A stretch of 64,000 nt of DNA from Silvania confinis (GCF_025564085.1 NZ_JAMGZJ010000078.1:1054001-1118000), one strand, 5' to 3'; positions 15,963 to 25,645 are shown, counted from the stretch's first letter. Numbers and translations are program-made. Notes: generated from the sequence alone by a model not told the origin.

Positions 15963-18900
15963 TTACGCTTTCTCGATGTTGACCAGAAACGCCTTATACT
16001 CCGGCGTTTGCGAGTTGGAATCGCCCACCGCTGGCGTCAGGGTATTGGCGATATAGCCTTTCTGCGCCACCCCTTCAAAGCCCCAGTGCAGCGGGATCCC
16101 CACGGTTTCGACCTGCTGACCATGTACATTCAGGGCCTGCAGACGACGGGTCACCACCGCCACCGCGCGAATAAAGCCGCGCTGGCTGCTCACCTTGACG
16201 CGATCGCCGTTGGCAATGCCTTTCGCCTGCGCCAGGGTTTCGCTGATCTCGACAAACTGTTCCGGCTGCGCAATCGAGTTCAGTCGCGCATGCTTGGTCC
16301 AGGTGTGGAAGTGCTCGGTCAGGCGATAGGTGGTGCCGACATACGGGAACTTGTCTTTCTTGCCCATCCGCACCGCGTCTTCATCGTACAGACGCACCAC
16401 CGGGCTTGAGATCACGTTCGGGTGCAGCGGGTTGGTGCCGAGCGGCGTTTCCATGGGCTCGTAATGTTCCGGGAACGGTCCTTCCGCCAGCTTGTCGATG
16501 GCGAACAGACGGCCCAGCCCTTCCGGCTGCATGATAAACGGCCCGGTGTTGCTGCCTGGCGGCGCGGTGTTGAAGTCCGGGATGTCGTTCCCCGTCCATT
16601 TCGACCCGTTCCACTCGATCAGCATCCGTTTCGGATCCCACGGCTTGCCGTTGATGTCTGCCGACGCGCGGTTATACAGCACGCGACGGTTCATCGGCCA
16701 TGCCCAGGCCCAGCCCAGCGTATTGCCCAGCCCCGACGGGTCGGCGTTATCGCGGTTGGCCATCTGGTTACCCTGCTCGGTCCAGCAGCCGGTGTAGATC
16801 CAGCAGGAAGAGGCGGTGGTACCGTCATCGCGCAGATGCGCAAAGCTGTTCAACAGCTGGCCTTTTTTCGCAATCAACGCCCCGCTGGCGTCATACAGAT
16901 CGGCCAGCGCGACGCCGTTGTTCTCTTTGGCCACCTCTTCAGACTCGGGGTGATCCGGCTGTTTGTAGTCCCAGCTCATCTGCAGCAGCGGCGTACTGCC
17001 TTTGCCGCCTTCGCTGCGATACATCTCGCGAATACGGTGGTAAATCCCGGCGAGGATCTCACCGTCGTTACGCGCTTCGCCCGGTGCGTCCTGGCCCTTC
17101 CAGTGCCACTGCAGCCAGCGACCGGAGTTGGCGATCGATCCGTCCTCTTCGGCAAAGCAGGTGGACGGCAGACGGAAGACCTCGGTCTGGATTGACGCGG
17201 TATCGACGTCGTTCATCTCGCCGTGGTTCTGCCAGAAGTGCGACGTCTCGGTGACCAGCGGGTCGATCACCACCATGTACTTCAGCTTGCTCAGGCTGGC
17301 GACAACCTTGTTTTTGTCCGGGAACGACGCCACCGGGTTAAAGCCCTGGCAGATGTAGCCCGTGACGTTGCCTTTGGCCATCATGTTGAAATACTTGATG
17401 ACGTCGTAGGACTGATCCCACTTCGGCAGCCAGTCAAAGCCCCAGCTGTTCTCTTTCTGGGCGGCATCGCCGTAGAAGGATTTCATCAGGCTGACGAAGA
17501 ACTTCGGATAGTTACTCCAGTAGTTCACCTGGTCCGGCAGCGTGGCTTTTGGCGTATTGGCCGCCAGATAGCTTTGCAGATCCGTTTGTTTGTCCGACGG
17601 CAGCGTCAGGTAGCCGGTCAGGCTGGTCGACAGCAGGCCAATGTCGGTTAATCCCTGAATGTTGGAGTGACCGCGCAGGGCGTTCACGCCGCCACCGGCC
17701 ATCCCCATGTTGCCGAGCAGCAACTGGATCATCGCCATGGTGCGGATGTTCTGCGCGCCAACGGTGTGTTGCGTCCAGCCCAGCGCATACAGGAAGGTGG
17801 TGGTTCTGTCGGCGGCGCTGGTGGAGGCCAGCACTTCGCACACTTTCAGGAAGTCGGCTTTTGGCGTGCCGCAGATGTTCTCGACCACGTCCGGCGTATA
17901 GCGGGAAACATGCGTTTTCAGCAGGTTCCACACGCAGCGCGGATCGGTCAGGGTCTCATCGCGTCTGGCATAGCCGTTCTCGTCGAACTGGTAGTTCCAG
18001 GACGATTTATCGTACTGGCGCTTGTCCGCGTCGTAGCCGCTGAACAGCCCGTCGTCGAAGGCAAAATCTTCCCGCACCAGCAGATTAGCGTTGGTGTAGT
18101 GTCTGACGTATTCGTCGTTGATCTTGTTGTTTTCGATCAGGTACAGCAGCACGCCGGACAGGAAGGTAATGTCCGTGCCGGAGCGGATGGGCGCATAAAT
18201 GTCGGCCACCGATGCCGTGCGCGTAAAGCGCGGATCGACGACGATAAGCGTCGCATCGTTGTTGTTTTTGGCTTCCATCGCCCAGCGGAATCCCACTGGA
18301 TGGGCTTCAGCGGCGTTACCGCCCATCACCACCACGACGTTAGCGTTTTTGATATCAACCCAGTGGTTGGTCATCGCACCGCGACCAAATGTTGGAGCAA
18401 GACTTGCTACCGTTGGTCCGTGTCAGACGCGCGCCTGGTTGTCTACCGCCAGCATGCCGAGCGAGCGCACAAATTTTTGCGTCAGCATGCCTGTTTCATT
18501 ACTTGCTGCAGAGGCGCACAGCATCCCGGTGGATAACCAGCGGTTGACGGTCACGCCCTGCGCGTTATTCTCAACGAAGTTGGCATCGCGGTCAGCCTTC
18601 ATCAGCCGGGCAATGCGGGTGAACGCCTCATCCCAGGAGAGACGCTGCCATTTGTCAGAACCTGGCGCACGGTATTCGGGGTAACGCAGACGGTTGTCGC
18701 TGTGGATATAGTCCAGCAGGCCCGCCCCTTTCGGGCATAACGCCCCGCGGCTCACCGGATGATCCGAATCGCCTTCGATATGGTAAATCGACTCTTTGGC
18801 GTTCTTCGCGCCATCTCCCAGGCTATACATCAATAGCCCGCATCCCACGGAACAGTATGTGCAGGTGTTACGGATCTCTTTTGCGCGCAGCAATTTATAG

Positions 18901-19010
18901 TTACGCGCCTGAGCCAGGGCCATTTTGGGTGCAAATCCCAACGCAGCGACTGTTGTTCCGGCCATACCGCCCGCGCAGATTTTGAAAAACTGTCTGCGGC
19001 TGACGTCCAT
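15963..19010 (-). CDS. fdnG: Formate dehydrogenase-N, molybdopterin/selenocysteine subunit
   Basis: FdnG oxidises formate to CO2 in the periplasm and feeds the formate-nitrate respiratory loop. The gene reads through an in-frame TGA (18423-18425), which encodes selenocysteine at residue 196 of 1015, the same length and Sec position as E. coli. The twin-arginine signal SRRQFFK lies at residues 4-10. Cys50, Cys53, Cys57 and Cys92 bind a [4Fe-4S] cluster. Context around the TGA (NQARV-Sec-HGPTVASLAPTFGRG) is conserved. Automatic callers usually split it into 18423-19010 and 15963-18374; both halves are one gene. It needs selABCD elsewhere in the genome. Confidence 0.97.
18384..18425 (-). promoter_or_regulatory. 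UGA selenocysteine codon and SECIS hairpin of fdnG
   Basis: On the minus strand, 11 bases after the TGA, the run 18411-18394 folds as GG(U)AGCA paired with UGCUCC around a small loop containing GU, matching the bacterial SECIS position and shape. SelB bound here would deliver Sec-tRNA to the UGA. Confidence 0.8.
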
Positions 19011-19039
19011 TGTTGTCCTTGTAAGGTCAATGAGAATTC

Positions 19040-19087
19040 CGTCGGAAAATAAACAGTAAAGCCCTTGTTTTTATTGCGGCAAATCAA
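19040..19087 (-). promoter_or_regulatory. fdnG promoter with Fnr-like site
   Basis: TTGCG-GCAA-ATCAA (19074-19087) keeps one perfect Fnr half (ATCAA) and a weak second half of the TTGAT-N4-ATCAA consensus. A -10-like TTTATT lies on the minus strand at 19052-19047, so the site centre would sit near -41, the class II Fnr position. E. coli fdnG is activated by Fnr and NarL. I did not find confident NarL heptamers. Confidence 0.5.
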
Positions 19088-19232
19088 TGTCGCCGATCTT
19101 CGCCCTCTTAATAGTCAGCGCTGGCGACTTTTATTACTGCTTAAGGGTTAGGTCGTCGCAGATTAATTCGCGAAAGGTTATGAAACAGTGCTATACCTTT
19201 GCCCCTTCGGAGAAAACGTCAGTGGAAATACG

Positions 19233-20114
19233 ATGGACAGAAAAAAAGCGACCCTGATCGGGCTGACCGCCATTGTGCTATGGAGCACCATGGTGGGCCT
19301 GATCCGGGGAGTGAGCGAGGGATTGGGCCCGGTGGGTGGCGCGGCAATGATTTATACGCTGAGCGGTTTGCTGTGCCTGGTGACGGTCGGCTTCCCCGAT
19401 CTGCGTCGCTTTTCACCGCGCTACCTGGTTGCCGGTAGCGTGCTGTTTGTCAGCTATGAACTCTGCCTGGCGCTGTCGTTAGGCTATGCGGCCACCCGCC
19501 ATCAGGCGATTGAAGTGGGGATGGTGAATTATCTCTGGCCGTGCCTGACCATCGTGTTTGCCATTTTATTTAATAAGCAAAAGTCGACCCTGTGGGTGAT
19601 CCCCGGATTGCTTATTTCCCTGCTGGGCGTCAGTTGGGTGCTGGGCGGGGAAAATGGCCTGCACATCGACGATATCGTCAGCAACGTGGTGTCCAGCCCG
19701 CTAAGTTATTCCCTCGCCTTCGTCGGCGCCTTTATTTGGGCGGCCTACTGCACGGTGACCAGCAAATACGCCAAAGGCCAGAACGGGATCACTCTGTTTG
19801 TCCTGCTGACGGCGCTGACGCTGTGGGTGAAATACTTCTTTAGCGACCAGCCGGAAATGGTGTTCAGCGTGCCAGTGGTGATTAAGCTGTTGATGTGCGG
19901 CATCGCGCTGGGATTTGGCTATGCGTCGTGGAACACGGGTATTCTGCACGGCAACGTGACGGTTCTGGCGACAGCCTCCTACTTTACCCCGGTGCTTTCG
20001 GCGGCGCTGGCTGCAGTGCTGTTGAGTTCACCGCTGACGTTTAGCTTCTGGCAAGGGGCGATGATGGTGTGTGCAGGGTCGCTGATTTGTTGGTATGCGA
20101 CGCGGGCCCATTGA
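19233..20114 (+). CDS. yddG: Aromatic amino acid exporter YddG (DMT family)
   Basis: This 293-residue inner-membrane protein of the drug/metabolite transporter superfamily has ten helices. It matches E. coli YddG in length and sequence (KATLIGLTAIVLWSTMVGLI; YGAGxN-like regions GYATRHQAIEVGMVNYLW and GILHGNVTVLATASYFTPVL). YddG exports phenylalanine, tyrosine and tryptophan, and in Salmonella also paraquat. The frame is open 15 codons further, but the ATG at 19233 gives the family N-terminus. It is divergent from fdnG, as in E. coli. Confidence 0.95.
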   Translation: MDRKKATLIGLTAIVLWSTMVGLIRGVSEGLGPVGGAAMIYTLSGLLCLVTVGFPDLRRFSPRYLVAGSVLFVSYELCLALSLGYAATRHQAIEVGMVNYLWPCLTIVFAILFNKQKSTLWVIPGLLISLLGVSWVLGGENGLHIDDIVSNVVSSPLSYSLAFVGAFIWAAYCTVTSKYAKGQNGITLFVLLTALTLWVKYFFSDQPEMVFSVPVVIKLLMCGIALGFGYASWNTGILHGNVTVLATASYFTPVLSAALAAVLLSSPLTFSFWQGAMMVCAGSLICWYATRAH

Positions 20115-20132
20115 TGATTTTGTTGTTTTTTA

Positions 20133-20162
20133 GGCCGGTGTAAGGCGTAGCCTCCACCCGGC
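20133..20162. repeat. Degenerate REP palindrome
   Basis: GGCCGGTG near 20133 and CACCCGGC ending at 20162 flank a GC-rich middle just after yddG. The arms are imperfect. Confidence 0.55.
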
Positions 20163-20203
20163 GGTGTTTGGGTTCGGTGGATGGCTCGGGATATGCTGGC
20201 ATC

Positions 20204-20474
20204 GGTGGTGGTTCCGTTCACTTTACGTTCCGTGTTTCTCTGTATGCAGCGTCACTTGTGAACGTGCCAGGGTGGCTCAATCGCCACCACCCTGGCAACC
20301 CGGGCTACCGGCAAGAAAATCGTCGCTACGCGATACCCTCAGCTTTTTCCTCCAGGCTTTCGGGTCGGGCACCAGCCTGCATCCCTGCAGGCTATGCCCT
20401 CTCGGCGCGTCCCTGCGCCTCGCCCCGGCCTTGCGGAAACGCTTCGGCGATTTTCAGCCGGACTGGGAGCCGCT
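20204..20474 (+). repeat. Copy A of an unnamed ~270-bp structured repeat
   Basis: The unit begins GGTGGTGGTTCCGTTCACTTTA and ends near CAGCCGGACTGGGAGCCGCTG, with a full-length inverted copy at 20658-20932 and a deleted copy at 2131-2266. It folds into several hairpins: CGTTCAC/GTGAACG, TGCCAGGGTGG/CCACCCTGGCA, TCGC-tac-GCGA, GCCTGCA-TCCC-TGCAGGC and GGCGC/GCGCC. Compared with copy B, several stems differ in sequence but remain paired. No transposase or target duplication is visible. An open frame crossing it (20164-20493) is treated as repeat sequence, not as a gene. Confidence 0.85.
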
Positions 20475-20657
20475 GTTAGTATTTTATAAATAGCGATTAC
20501 TTCATCGCGTTAATAACCATGAAACCAGCAAGTTTTATCTCATCAGCGTCTGGCGATAGAATCCGAGCAAATCGTTTTTTGGCTCAAATACAGGCAGGTG
20601 AGTAGGTAAAAATGCTTTTTTAAAGCAATGAATAATCTAAAGAAAATAAACAACTCA
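20475..20657. other. AT-rich spacer between inverted repeat copies
   Basis: 183 bp of clearly AT-rich sequence lies between repeats A and B, unlike the GC-rich surroundings. No gene of useful length is seen. A small dyad GCTTTTTTAAAGC lies near 20612-20624. Confidence 0.5.
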
Positions 20658-20932
20658 CAGCGGCCCCCTTATTCCGGCTGAAAATCGCTGAGGCGTTGTC
20701 CGCAGGCCGGGGCGAGGCGCATGGATGCGCTGAGAGGGCGTGACCTACATGGATGTAGGATCACGCCCGACCCGATAGCCGGAGGACATAAGCCGAAGGC
20801 ACCGCAAAGCGGCGATTTTCGTTGCCGGGAGCCGGGGTTGCCAGGGGGGAGGCGGCGAGCCCCCCTGGCACGTTCACGTGTGACGATGCTGGCAGAGGAG
20901 CACTGCACATAAAGTGAACGGAACCACCACCA
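20658..20932 (-). repeat. Copy B of the ~270-bp structured repeat, inverted
   Basis: Read on the minus strand, the unit runs from GGTGGTGGTTCCGTTCACTTTA (near 20932) to CAGCCGGAATAAGGGGGCCG (near 20660). Hairpins match copy A in place but not in sequence: TGCCAGGGGGG/CCCCCCTGGCA, CCGC-ttt-GCGG, CCTACA-TCCA-TGTAGG inside GGGCGTGA/TCACGCCC, and GCGCA/TGCGC. An open frame of 79 codons crosses it (20669-20908, minus); I do not call it a gene. Confidence 0.85.
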
Positions 20933-20961
20933 CTGCCAACATGTCCTCCCCTCCCAAAAGG

Positions 20962-21906
20962 CTAATTTAGCCCATCACTCACCCCCGCCACCCTCCTCAA
21001 CCACCCCTGCAGCAACTTCCCATCCTGGGTCATCTCCCCGTCCTGACGCGCGCACAAATAGTAATCCCGCCCATCATCAATCGGCAGATCGAAAATCTTC
21101 ACCAGCTCGCCGCTCTCCAGGTACGGCGCGATCAGCGGCTCGCGCATCAACGCACACCCCAGCCCCGCCTGTACCCCCGCCAGGGTCAGCAGCCCGTCTT
21201 CGAACATCGGGCCGCTGCGGCGCGGCGGGCGTTTTACCCCCTGCTGGATAAACCACTGCTGCCAGGTGACGCGCTCTTCGTCGTGCAGCAGCGGCATTTG
21301 TAGCAACTGTTCGGGCGTGTCGATATGCCCGTGCAGGCGCAAAAACGCCCGGCTGCAGACCGGCACCATCTGCCCGGAGATCAGCTTTTCGCTCTGGTAG
21401 CCCGCCCACTGCCCGTTACCGAAGCGGATCGACATGTCCGAAGCGTCGCTCAGGTAGTTGCGGTGGTTGGCGTAGACCACGTTGATCTCGGTTTGCGGGT
21501 TGGCGCGCATAAACCCAGGCAGACGCGGGATAAACCAGCCCATGCCAAACAGCGGGATCAGGCTGATGGTTACCTGGCGGGTTTGCACCTGCTCCACCAG
21601 ATGCTCCGTGGCCTGGCGCAATACGTTAAACGCCGCGCGGATCGAGCGGTAATAGTCCCGCCCCTGCGGGCTTAGGATCAGCCTGCGCCCCTGGCGCTCG
21701 GTCAGCGGCAATTGCAGGTACTCCTCCAGCACTTTCAACTGATGGCTGACCGCCGACGGCGAGATCTGCAATTCCTGCGCCGCCAGCGTCACGCTGCCCA
21801 GCCGGGCAATCGCCTCGAAGGCGCGCACTGCCCGCAGCGGCGGATCGTTCGCCAGACGACTTTCGGCAAACCCTAACTGGCCCGGTGATTGTTCTGTTTT
21901 ATTCAT
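20962..21906 (-). CDS. LysR-type regulator, GcvA-like
   Basis: This 314-residue LysR-family protein has an N-terminal winged helix-turn-helix (about residues 22-80: LRAVRAFEAIARLGSVTLAA ... SPSAVSHQLKVLEEYL) and a C-terminal periplasmic-binding-like effector domain. The long N-terminal lead (about 20 residues) is unusual but no better start is visible. It is divergent from the importer and amidohydrolase operon that follows, so by LysR convention it most likely activates that operon when the imported compound is present. Confidence 0.88.
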   Translation of the reverse strand: MNKTEQSPGQLGFAESRLANDPPLRAVRAFEAIARLGSVTLAAQELQISPSAVSHQLKVLEEYLQLPLTERQGRRLILSPQGRDYYRSIRAAFNVLRQATEHLVEQVQTRQVTISLIPLFGMGWFIPRLPGFMRANPQTEINVVYANHRNYLSDASDMSIRFGNGQWAGYQSEKLISGQMVPVCSRAFLRLHGHIDTPEQLLQMPLLHDEERVTWQQWFIQQGVKRPPRRSGPMFEDGLLTLAGVQAGLGCALMREPLIAPYLESGELVKIFDLPIDDGRDYYLCARQDGEMTQDGKLLQGWLRRVAGVSDGLN

Positions 21907-22076
21907 ATATTGATCTATCCAGGATAGTCAGATTAATCAGTGATTTAGTATTTTGTTATAAATCAGTCGGATAAAACAAGCTCCATAAGTCATAAGAAAG
22001 AATATATGCGTATTTCACAATCTAATTCAATTATTAGATGTTATCCGCTGAAAGAGCAATTTGTCGGGTAACAACG
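21907..22076. promoter_or_regulatory. Divergent promoter region, LysR / importer operon
   Basis: This 170-bp AT-rich spacer should hold a LysR box (T-N11-A type) and both promoters. Several AT dyads are present but none is distinctive enough to name. Confidence 0.4.
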
Positions 22077-23027
22077 TTGGACACTCTCATACAACAACTG
22101 ATCAATGGCGTGATGCTGGGCAGCATCTACGCGCTGATCGCGCTGGGCTATACCATGGTGTATGGCATTTTGCGCATTATTAACTTTGCCCATGGCGATA
22201 TTTTAATGGTCGGCGCGCTGACCACCCTCTCATCGCTGAACCTGATCAACAGCCATTTCCCCGCCATGCCGCAGCTGCTCCAGCTCGGCTTTGCGCTGGT
22301 GATCGCGATGGCGGTCTGCGCCCTGCTGGCGATGGCCGTTGAACGCTTCGCCTACCGCCGCCTGCGCAACGCCCCGCGCCTGGCGCCGCTGATCTCCGGG
22401 ATTGGGGTGTCGGTGCTGTTGCAAACCGTGGCGATGATTATCTGGTCCCGCAATCCGCTGATGTTCCCGCAGATCCTGCCAATGGATCCGATTGCCGTCA
22501 CCGCCGGCAGCGACGCACACCCTCCGGCGCTGGTCACGGTGACCGGCATTGTCACCGTGGCGCTGGCGCTGTCGGTGATGATCGGCCTGTGGCTGCTGGT
22601 GGAGTACACCCGCCTCGGGCGCGGCATGCGCGCGGTGGCTGAAAACCCGCGCGTCGCCACCCTGATGGGCGTCAACCCGAACGCTATTATCACCCTCACC
22701 TTTGCCATTGGCGGCATCTTCGCGGCGCTGGCCGGGGTGATGATGGCCAGCAACTACGGCAACGCCAGCTTCTCAATGGGCTTTTTGCCCGGGATTAAAG
22801 CCTTTACCGCGGCGGTACTCGGCGGCATCGGCAACATTCGCGGGGCGATGATTGGCGGGATCTTACTCGGCATTATCGAAGCGCTGGGCGCAGGCTATCT
22901 GGGCGAACTGACCAACGGCGTGTTCGGCAGCAATTATCAGGATGTGTTTGCCTTTATTGTGCTGATTCTGGTGCTGGTATTCCGTCCGGCAGGCCTGCTG
23001 GGCGAGCGCGTCGCGCACAGGGCATAA
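22077..23027 (+). CDS. Branched-chain-type ABC permease, LivH family
   Basis: This 316-residue inner-membrane permease of the hydrophobic amino acid/amide uptake (HAAT) family has LivH hallmarks (LINGVMLGSIYALIALGYTM; GFLPGIKAFTAAVLGGIGN). I place the start at TTG 22077, giving MDTLIQQL as in homologues. An ATG at 22038 adds 13 residues, lacks a ribosome site and breaks the family N-terminus; the TTG also has only a weak Shine-Dalgarno. It is the first gene of a seven-gene operon. Confidence 0.85.
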   Translation: MDTLIQQLINGVMLGSIYALIALGYTMVYGILRIINFAHGDILMVGALTTLSSLNLINSHFPAMPQLLQLGFALVIAMAVCALLAMAVERFAYRRLRNAPRLAPLISGIGVSVLLQTVAMIIWSRNPLMFPQILPMDPIAVTAGSDAHPPALVTVTGIVTVALALSVMIGLWLLVEYTRLGRGMRAVAENPRVATLMGVNPNAIITLTFAIGGIFAALAGVMMASNYGNASFSMGFLPGIKAFTAAVLGGIGNIRGAMIGGILLGIIEALGAGYLGELTNGVFGSNYQDVFAFIVLILVLVFRPAGLLGERVAHRA

Positions 23028-23036
23028 GGGAAAATC

Positions 23037-24143
23037 ATGACTGCAATTGAACTCAAAACCCCGGCGGTCAGCCGTAAATTTTGGTCCGGCATGACGCTGC
23101 TGGTGTTAGCGCTGGTGCTGGCCCCGGTCGTGGCGACCCAGCTGGGCGGTAACTACTGGGTGCGGGTGATCGACTTCGCCCTGCTCTACATCATGCTCGC
23201 ACTGGGGCTGAACATTGTGGTGGGCTATACCGGCCTGCTGGATATGGGCTTTATCGCCTTTTACGCCGTCGGTGCATACCTGGCAGCGCTGCTGGCCTCG
23301 CCGCATCTGCTGGAGGTGTTCCCGATCCTCAGCGTCTGGTTCCCCGACGGGCTGCACACCTCGTATCTGCTGATTATCCCCATCGCGGCGCTGGTCGCGG
23401 CGGTGTGCGGCATTCTGCTCGGCGCGCCAACGCTCAAGCTGCGCGGCGACTACCTGGCGATTGTGACCCTCGGCTTTGGCGAAATCATCCGTATCCTGAT
23501 GCGCAATCTTGACCGCCCGGTGAACATCACCAACGGCGCAAAGGGCATCTCCGGGGTCGATACCCTCAATTTTTTCGGACTTAAGTTTAGCGGCGTTTAC
23601 CACTGGTTTGGCGTCAAGGTTCCGGCGCTGTGGCTGTGGTACTACCTGTTGATGGTGATGATCGTGGCGATCATTTTTGTCTGCCTGCGCCTGCAGCACT
23701 CGCGCATTGGCCGGGCATGGCACGCCATCCGTGAAGACGAAGACGTGGCCCGGGCGATGGGCATTAACGTGCGCAACTTTAAGCTGCTGGCCTTTGCGAT
23801 GGGCGCCTCGTTTGGCGGGATCGCCGGGGCGCTGTTCGGTGCCTTCCAGGGCTTTGTGTCGCCGGAATCCTTCACCCTGCAGGAGTCGATTGCGGTGCTG
23901 GCAATGGTGGTGCTCGGCGGGATGGGCCATATCCCGGGGGTGATCCTCGGGGCGGTACTGCTGACTGCCCTGCCGGAACTGCTGCGCAGCCAGGCGGCGC
24001 CGGTGCAGCAGGCATTGTTCGGCACAGTACTGGTTGACCCGGAGATCCTGCGCCAGCTGTTCTATGGCCTGGCACTGGTGGGCGTGATGCTGGTTCGCCC
24101 GTCGGGCATCTGGCCGGTCCGTCATAAGGAGGTGAAAGCATGA
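23037..24143 (+). CDS. Branched-chain-type ABC permease, LivM family
   Basis: This 368-residue partner permease has LivM motifs (ALGLNIVVGYTGLLDMGFIA; GIAGALFGAFQGFVSPESF; LGGMGHIPGVILGA). It has about ten membrane helices. It starts nine bases after the LivH-type gene and overlaps the next ATPase gene by four bases (ATGA 24140-24143). Confidence 0.9.
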   Translation: MTAIELKTPAVSRKFWSGMTLLVLALVLAPVVATQLGGNYWVRVIDFALLYIMLALGLNIVVGYTGLLDMGFIAFYAVGAYLAALLASPHLLEVFPILSVWFPDGLHTSYLLIIPIAALVAAVCGILLGAPTLKLRGDYLAIVTLGFGEIIRILMRNLDRPVNITNGAKGISGVDTLNFFGLKFSGVYHWFGVKVPALWLWYYLLMVMIVAIIFVCLRLQHSRIGRAWHAIREDEDVARAMGINVRNFKLLAFAMGASFGGIAGALFGAFQGFVSPESFTLQESIAVLAMVVLGGMGHIPGVILGAVLLTALPELLRSQAAPVQQALFGTVLVDPEILRQLFYGLALVGVMLVRPSGIWPVRHKEVKA

Positions 24144-24907
24144 GCTTGTTAACCGTGCGCAATATGTCCAAACGCTTTGGCGGCCTGACGGCGGTCGATA
24201 ACGTCTCGCTGTCGATTAATCCCGGCGAGATCTACGGTCTGATCGGCCCCAACGGCGCAGGCAAAACCACCTGTTTTAACCTGATCACCGGCCTTTATCC
24301 GGCGGACAGCGGCGAATTTGCGATTGCCGATCGACCCTACTCACCAAAACAGATTGAGAAAGTGACGGCGGCCGGTATTGCCCGCACCTTCCAGAACGTG
24401 CGGCTGTTTAACGAGATGTCGGTGCTGGAAAACGTGATGGTCGGACGCCACGTGCGCACCCGTAACGGGCTGTGGGCGGCGCTGACCCGTCACAAACGCG
24501 CCCGCGCAGAAGAAACCGACACCCTGGAGCAGGCCTGGCACTGGCTGGAGTACACCGGGATCGCCAAATTTGCGCACTATCGCGCCTGCGATCTGGCTTA
24601 CGGCCATCAGCGTCGGCTGGAAATTGCCCGCGCGCTGGCCACCGATCCGCTGCTGCTGGCGCTGGACGAGCCCGCCGCCGGGATGAACGCCGCCGAGAAA
24701 GTCGCCCTGGGCGAGCTTCTGACCCGCATGCGCGATGACGGCAAAACGCTGCTGATGATTGAACACGACGTCAAACTGGTGATGGGCATCTGCGATCGCC
24801 TGACGGTGCTGGACTACGGCAAAACCCTGGCCTGCGGCACACCGGATAGCGTGCGACGCGACCCGGCGGTGATCGCCGCCTGGCTTGGAGGCAACAAGCA
24901 TGGCTGA
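24140..24907 (+). CDS. Branched-chain-type ABC ATPase, LivG family
   Basis: This 255-residue ATPase has Walker A GPNGAGKTT (about residues 35-43), the LivG-type AGIARTFQNVRLF Q-loop region and Walker B LLALDEPAAGMN. The signature LSGG position reads LAYGHQRRLEIARAL, as is usual for LivG. It pairs with the LivF-type ATPase that overlaps its end. Confidence 0.92.
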   Translation: MSLLTVRNMSKRFGGLTAVDNVSLSINPGEIYGLIGPNGAGKTTCFNLITGLYPADSGEFAIADRPYSPKQIEKVTAAGIARTFQNVRLFNEMSVLENVMVGRHVRTRNGLWAALTRHKRARAEETDTLEQAWHWLEYTGIAKFAHYRACDLAYGHQRRLEIARALATDPLLLALDEPAAGMNAAEKVALGELLTRMRDDGKTLLMIEHDVKLVMGICDRLTVLDYGKTLACGTPDSVRRDPAVIAAWLGGNKHG

Positions 24908-25619
24908 ATTACTGAAAGTTGAACGTCTGGACGTGCATTACGGCGGTATCCAGGCGGTGCGTGGCGTCTCCTTCACCTTAAACGAAGGCGAACAAGCAAC
25001 GCTGATTGGCGCCAACGGCGCAGGCAAAAGTTCCACCGTGCGGGCCATCGCCGGGCTGGAACGCTTTGGCGGCAATATCGAATTTAACGGCCAGTCGGTA
25101 CGCAAGCGTAAAGCCGAAGCGCTGCTGCGCGACGGGCTGGTGATGGTGCCCGAAGGTCGGGGGATCTTCGCCCGTATGACGGTGCTGGAGAACCTGCAGA
25201 TGGGGGCCTGGCTCCGGCGTGACACTGTCACCGTAAAGCAGGAGATGGCAGAGATCTTTGACCGTTTCCCGCGTCTTGCCGAGCGTCAGCACCAGCTTGC
25301 CGGGCTACTTTCCGGTGGCGAACAGCAGATGCTGGCGCTGAACCGCGCTCTGCTCAGCCGCCCGCGACTGCTTATCCTCGACGAACCGTCGATGGGGCTG
25401 GCGCCCAAAATGGTCGAGAACATTTTTGCAGTGATTGCCAGCCTGCGCGAACGCGGCGTGGCCCTGCTGCTGATCGAGCAAAACGCCCGGCTGGCGCTGG
25501 ACGTCACCGACAAGGCCTGGGTGATGGACAGCGGCAGTATTGTCCATCAGGGCGAATCGAAGGCGCTGCTCGCTGATGACCAAATTGCACAGATTTATTT
25601 GGGCGAAATGCCCGTTTAA
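24900..25619 (+). CDS. Branched-chain-type ABC ATPase, LivF family
   Basis: This 239-residue ATPase has Walker A GANGAGKSS, VPEGRGIFARMTVLENLQMG, signature LSGGEQQMLALNRAL and Walker B LLILDEPSMGLAP, all standard for LivF. The ATG at 24900 lies inside the LivG-type gene's last codons, with GGAGG at 24887-24891. The frame opens earlier at 24885, but that start lacks support. Confidence 0.92.
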   Translation: MAELLKVERLDVHYGGIQAVRGVSFTLNEGEQATLIGANGAGKSSTVRAIAGLERFGGNIEFNGQSVRKRKAEALLRDGLVMVPEGRGIFARMTVLENLQMGAWLRRDTVTVKQEMAEIFDRFPRLAERQHQLAGLLSGGEQQMLALNRALLSRPRLLILDEPSMGLAPKMVENIFAVIASLRERGVALLLIEQNARLALDVTDKAWVMDSGSIVHQGESKALLADDQIAQIYLGEMPV

Positions 25620-25645
25620 CACACCACCAACATCAGGGAATAACA

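Noticed and set aside
15963-18374. Apparent separate 803-residue gene beside a 195-residue gene
   Set aside because: They are two halves of fdnG joined by the UGA selenocysteine codon at 18423-18425, not a frameshift or nonsense mutation.
20669-20908. 79-codon open frame inside repeat copy B
   Set aside because: It is made wholly of repeat sequence with Arg/Pro/Ser-rich, low-information composition. The conserved frame is recorded as a finding but not called as a gene.
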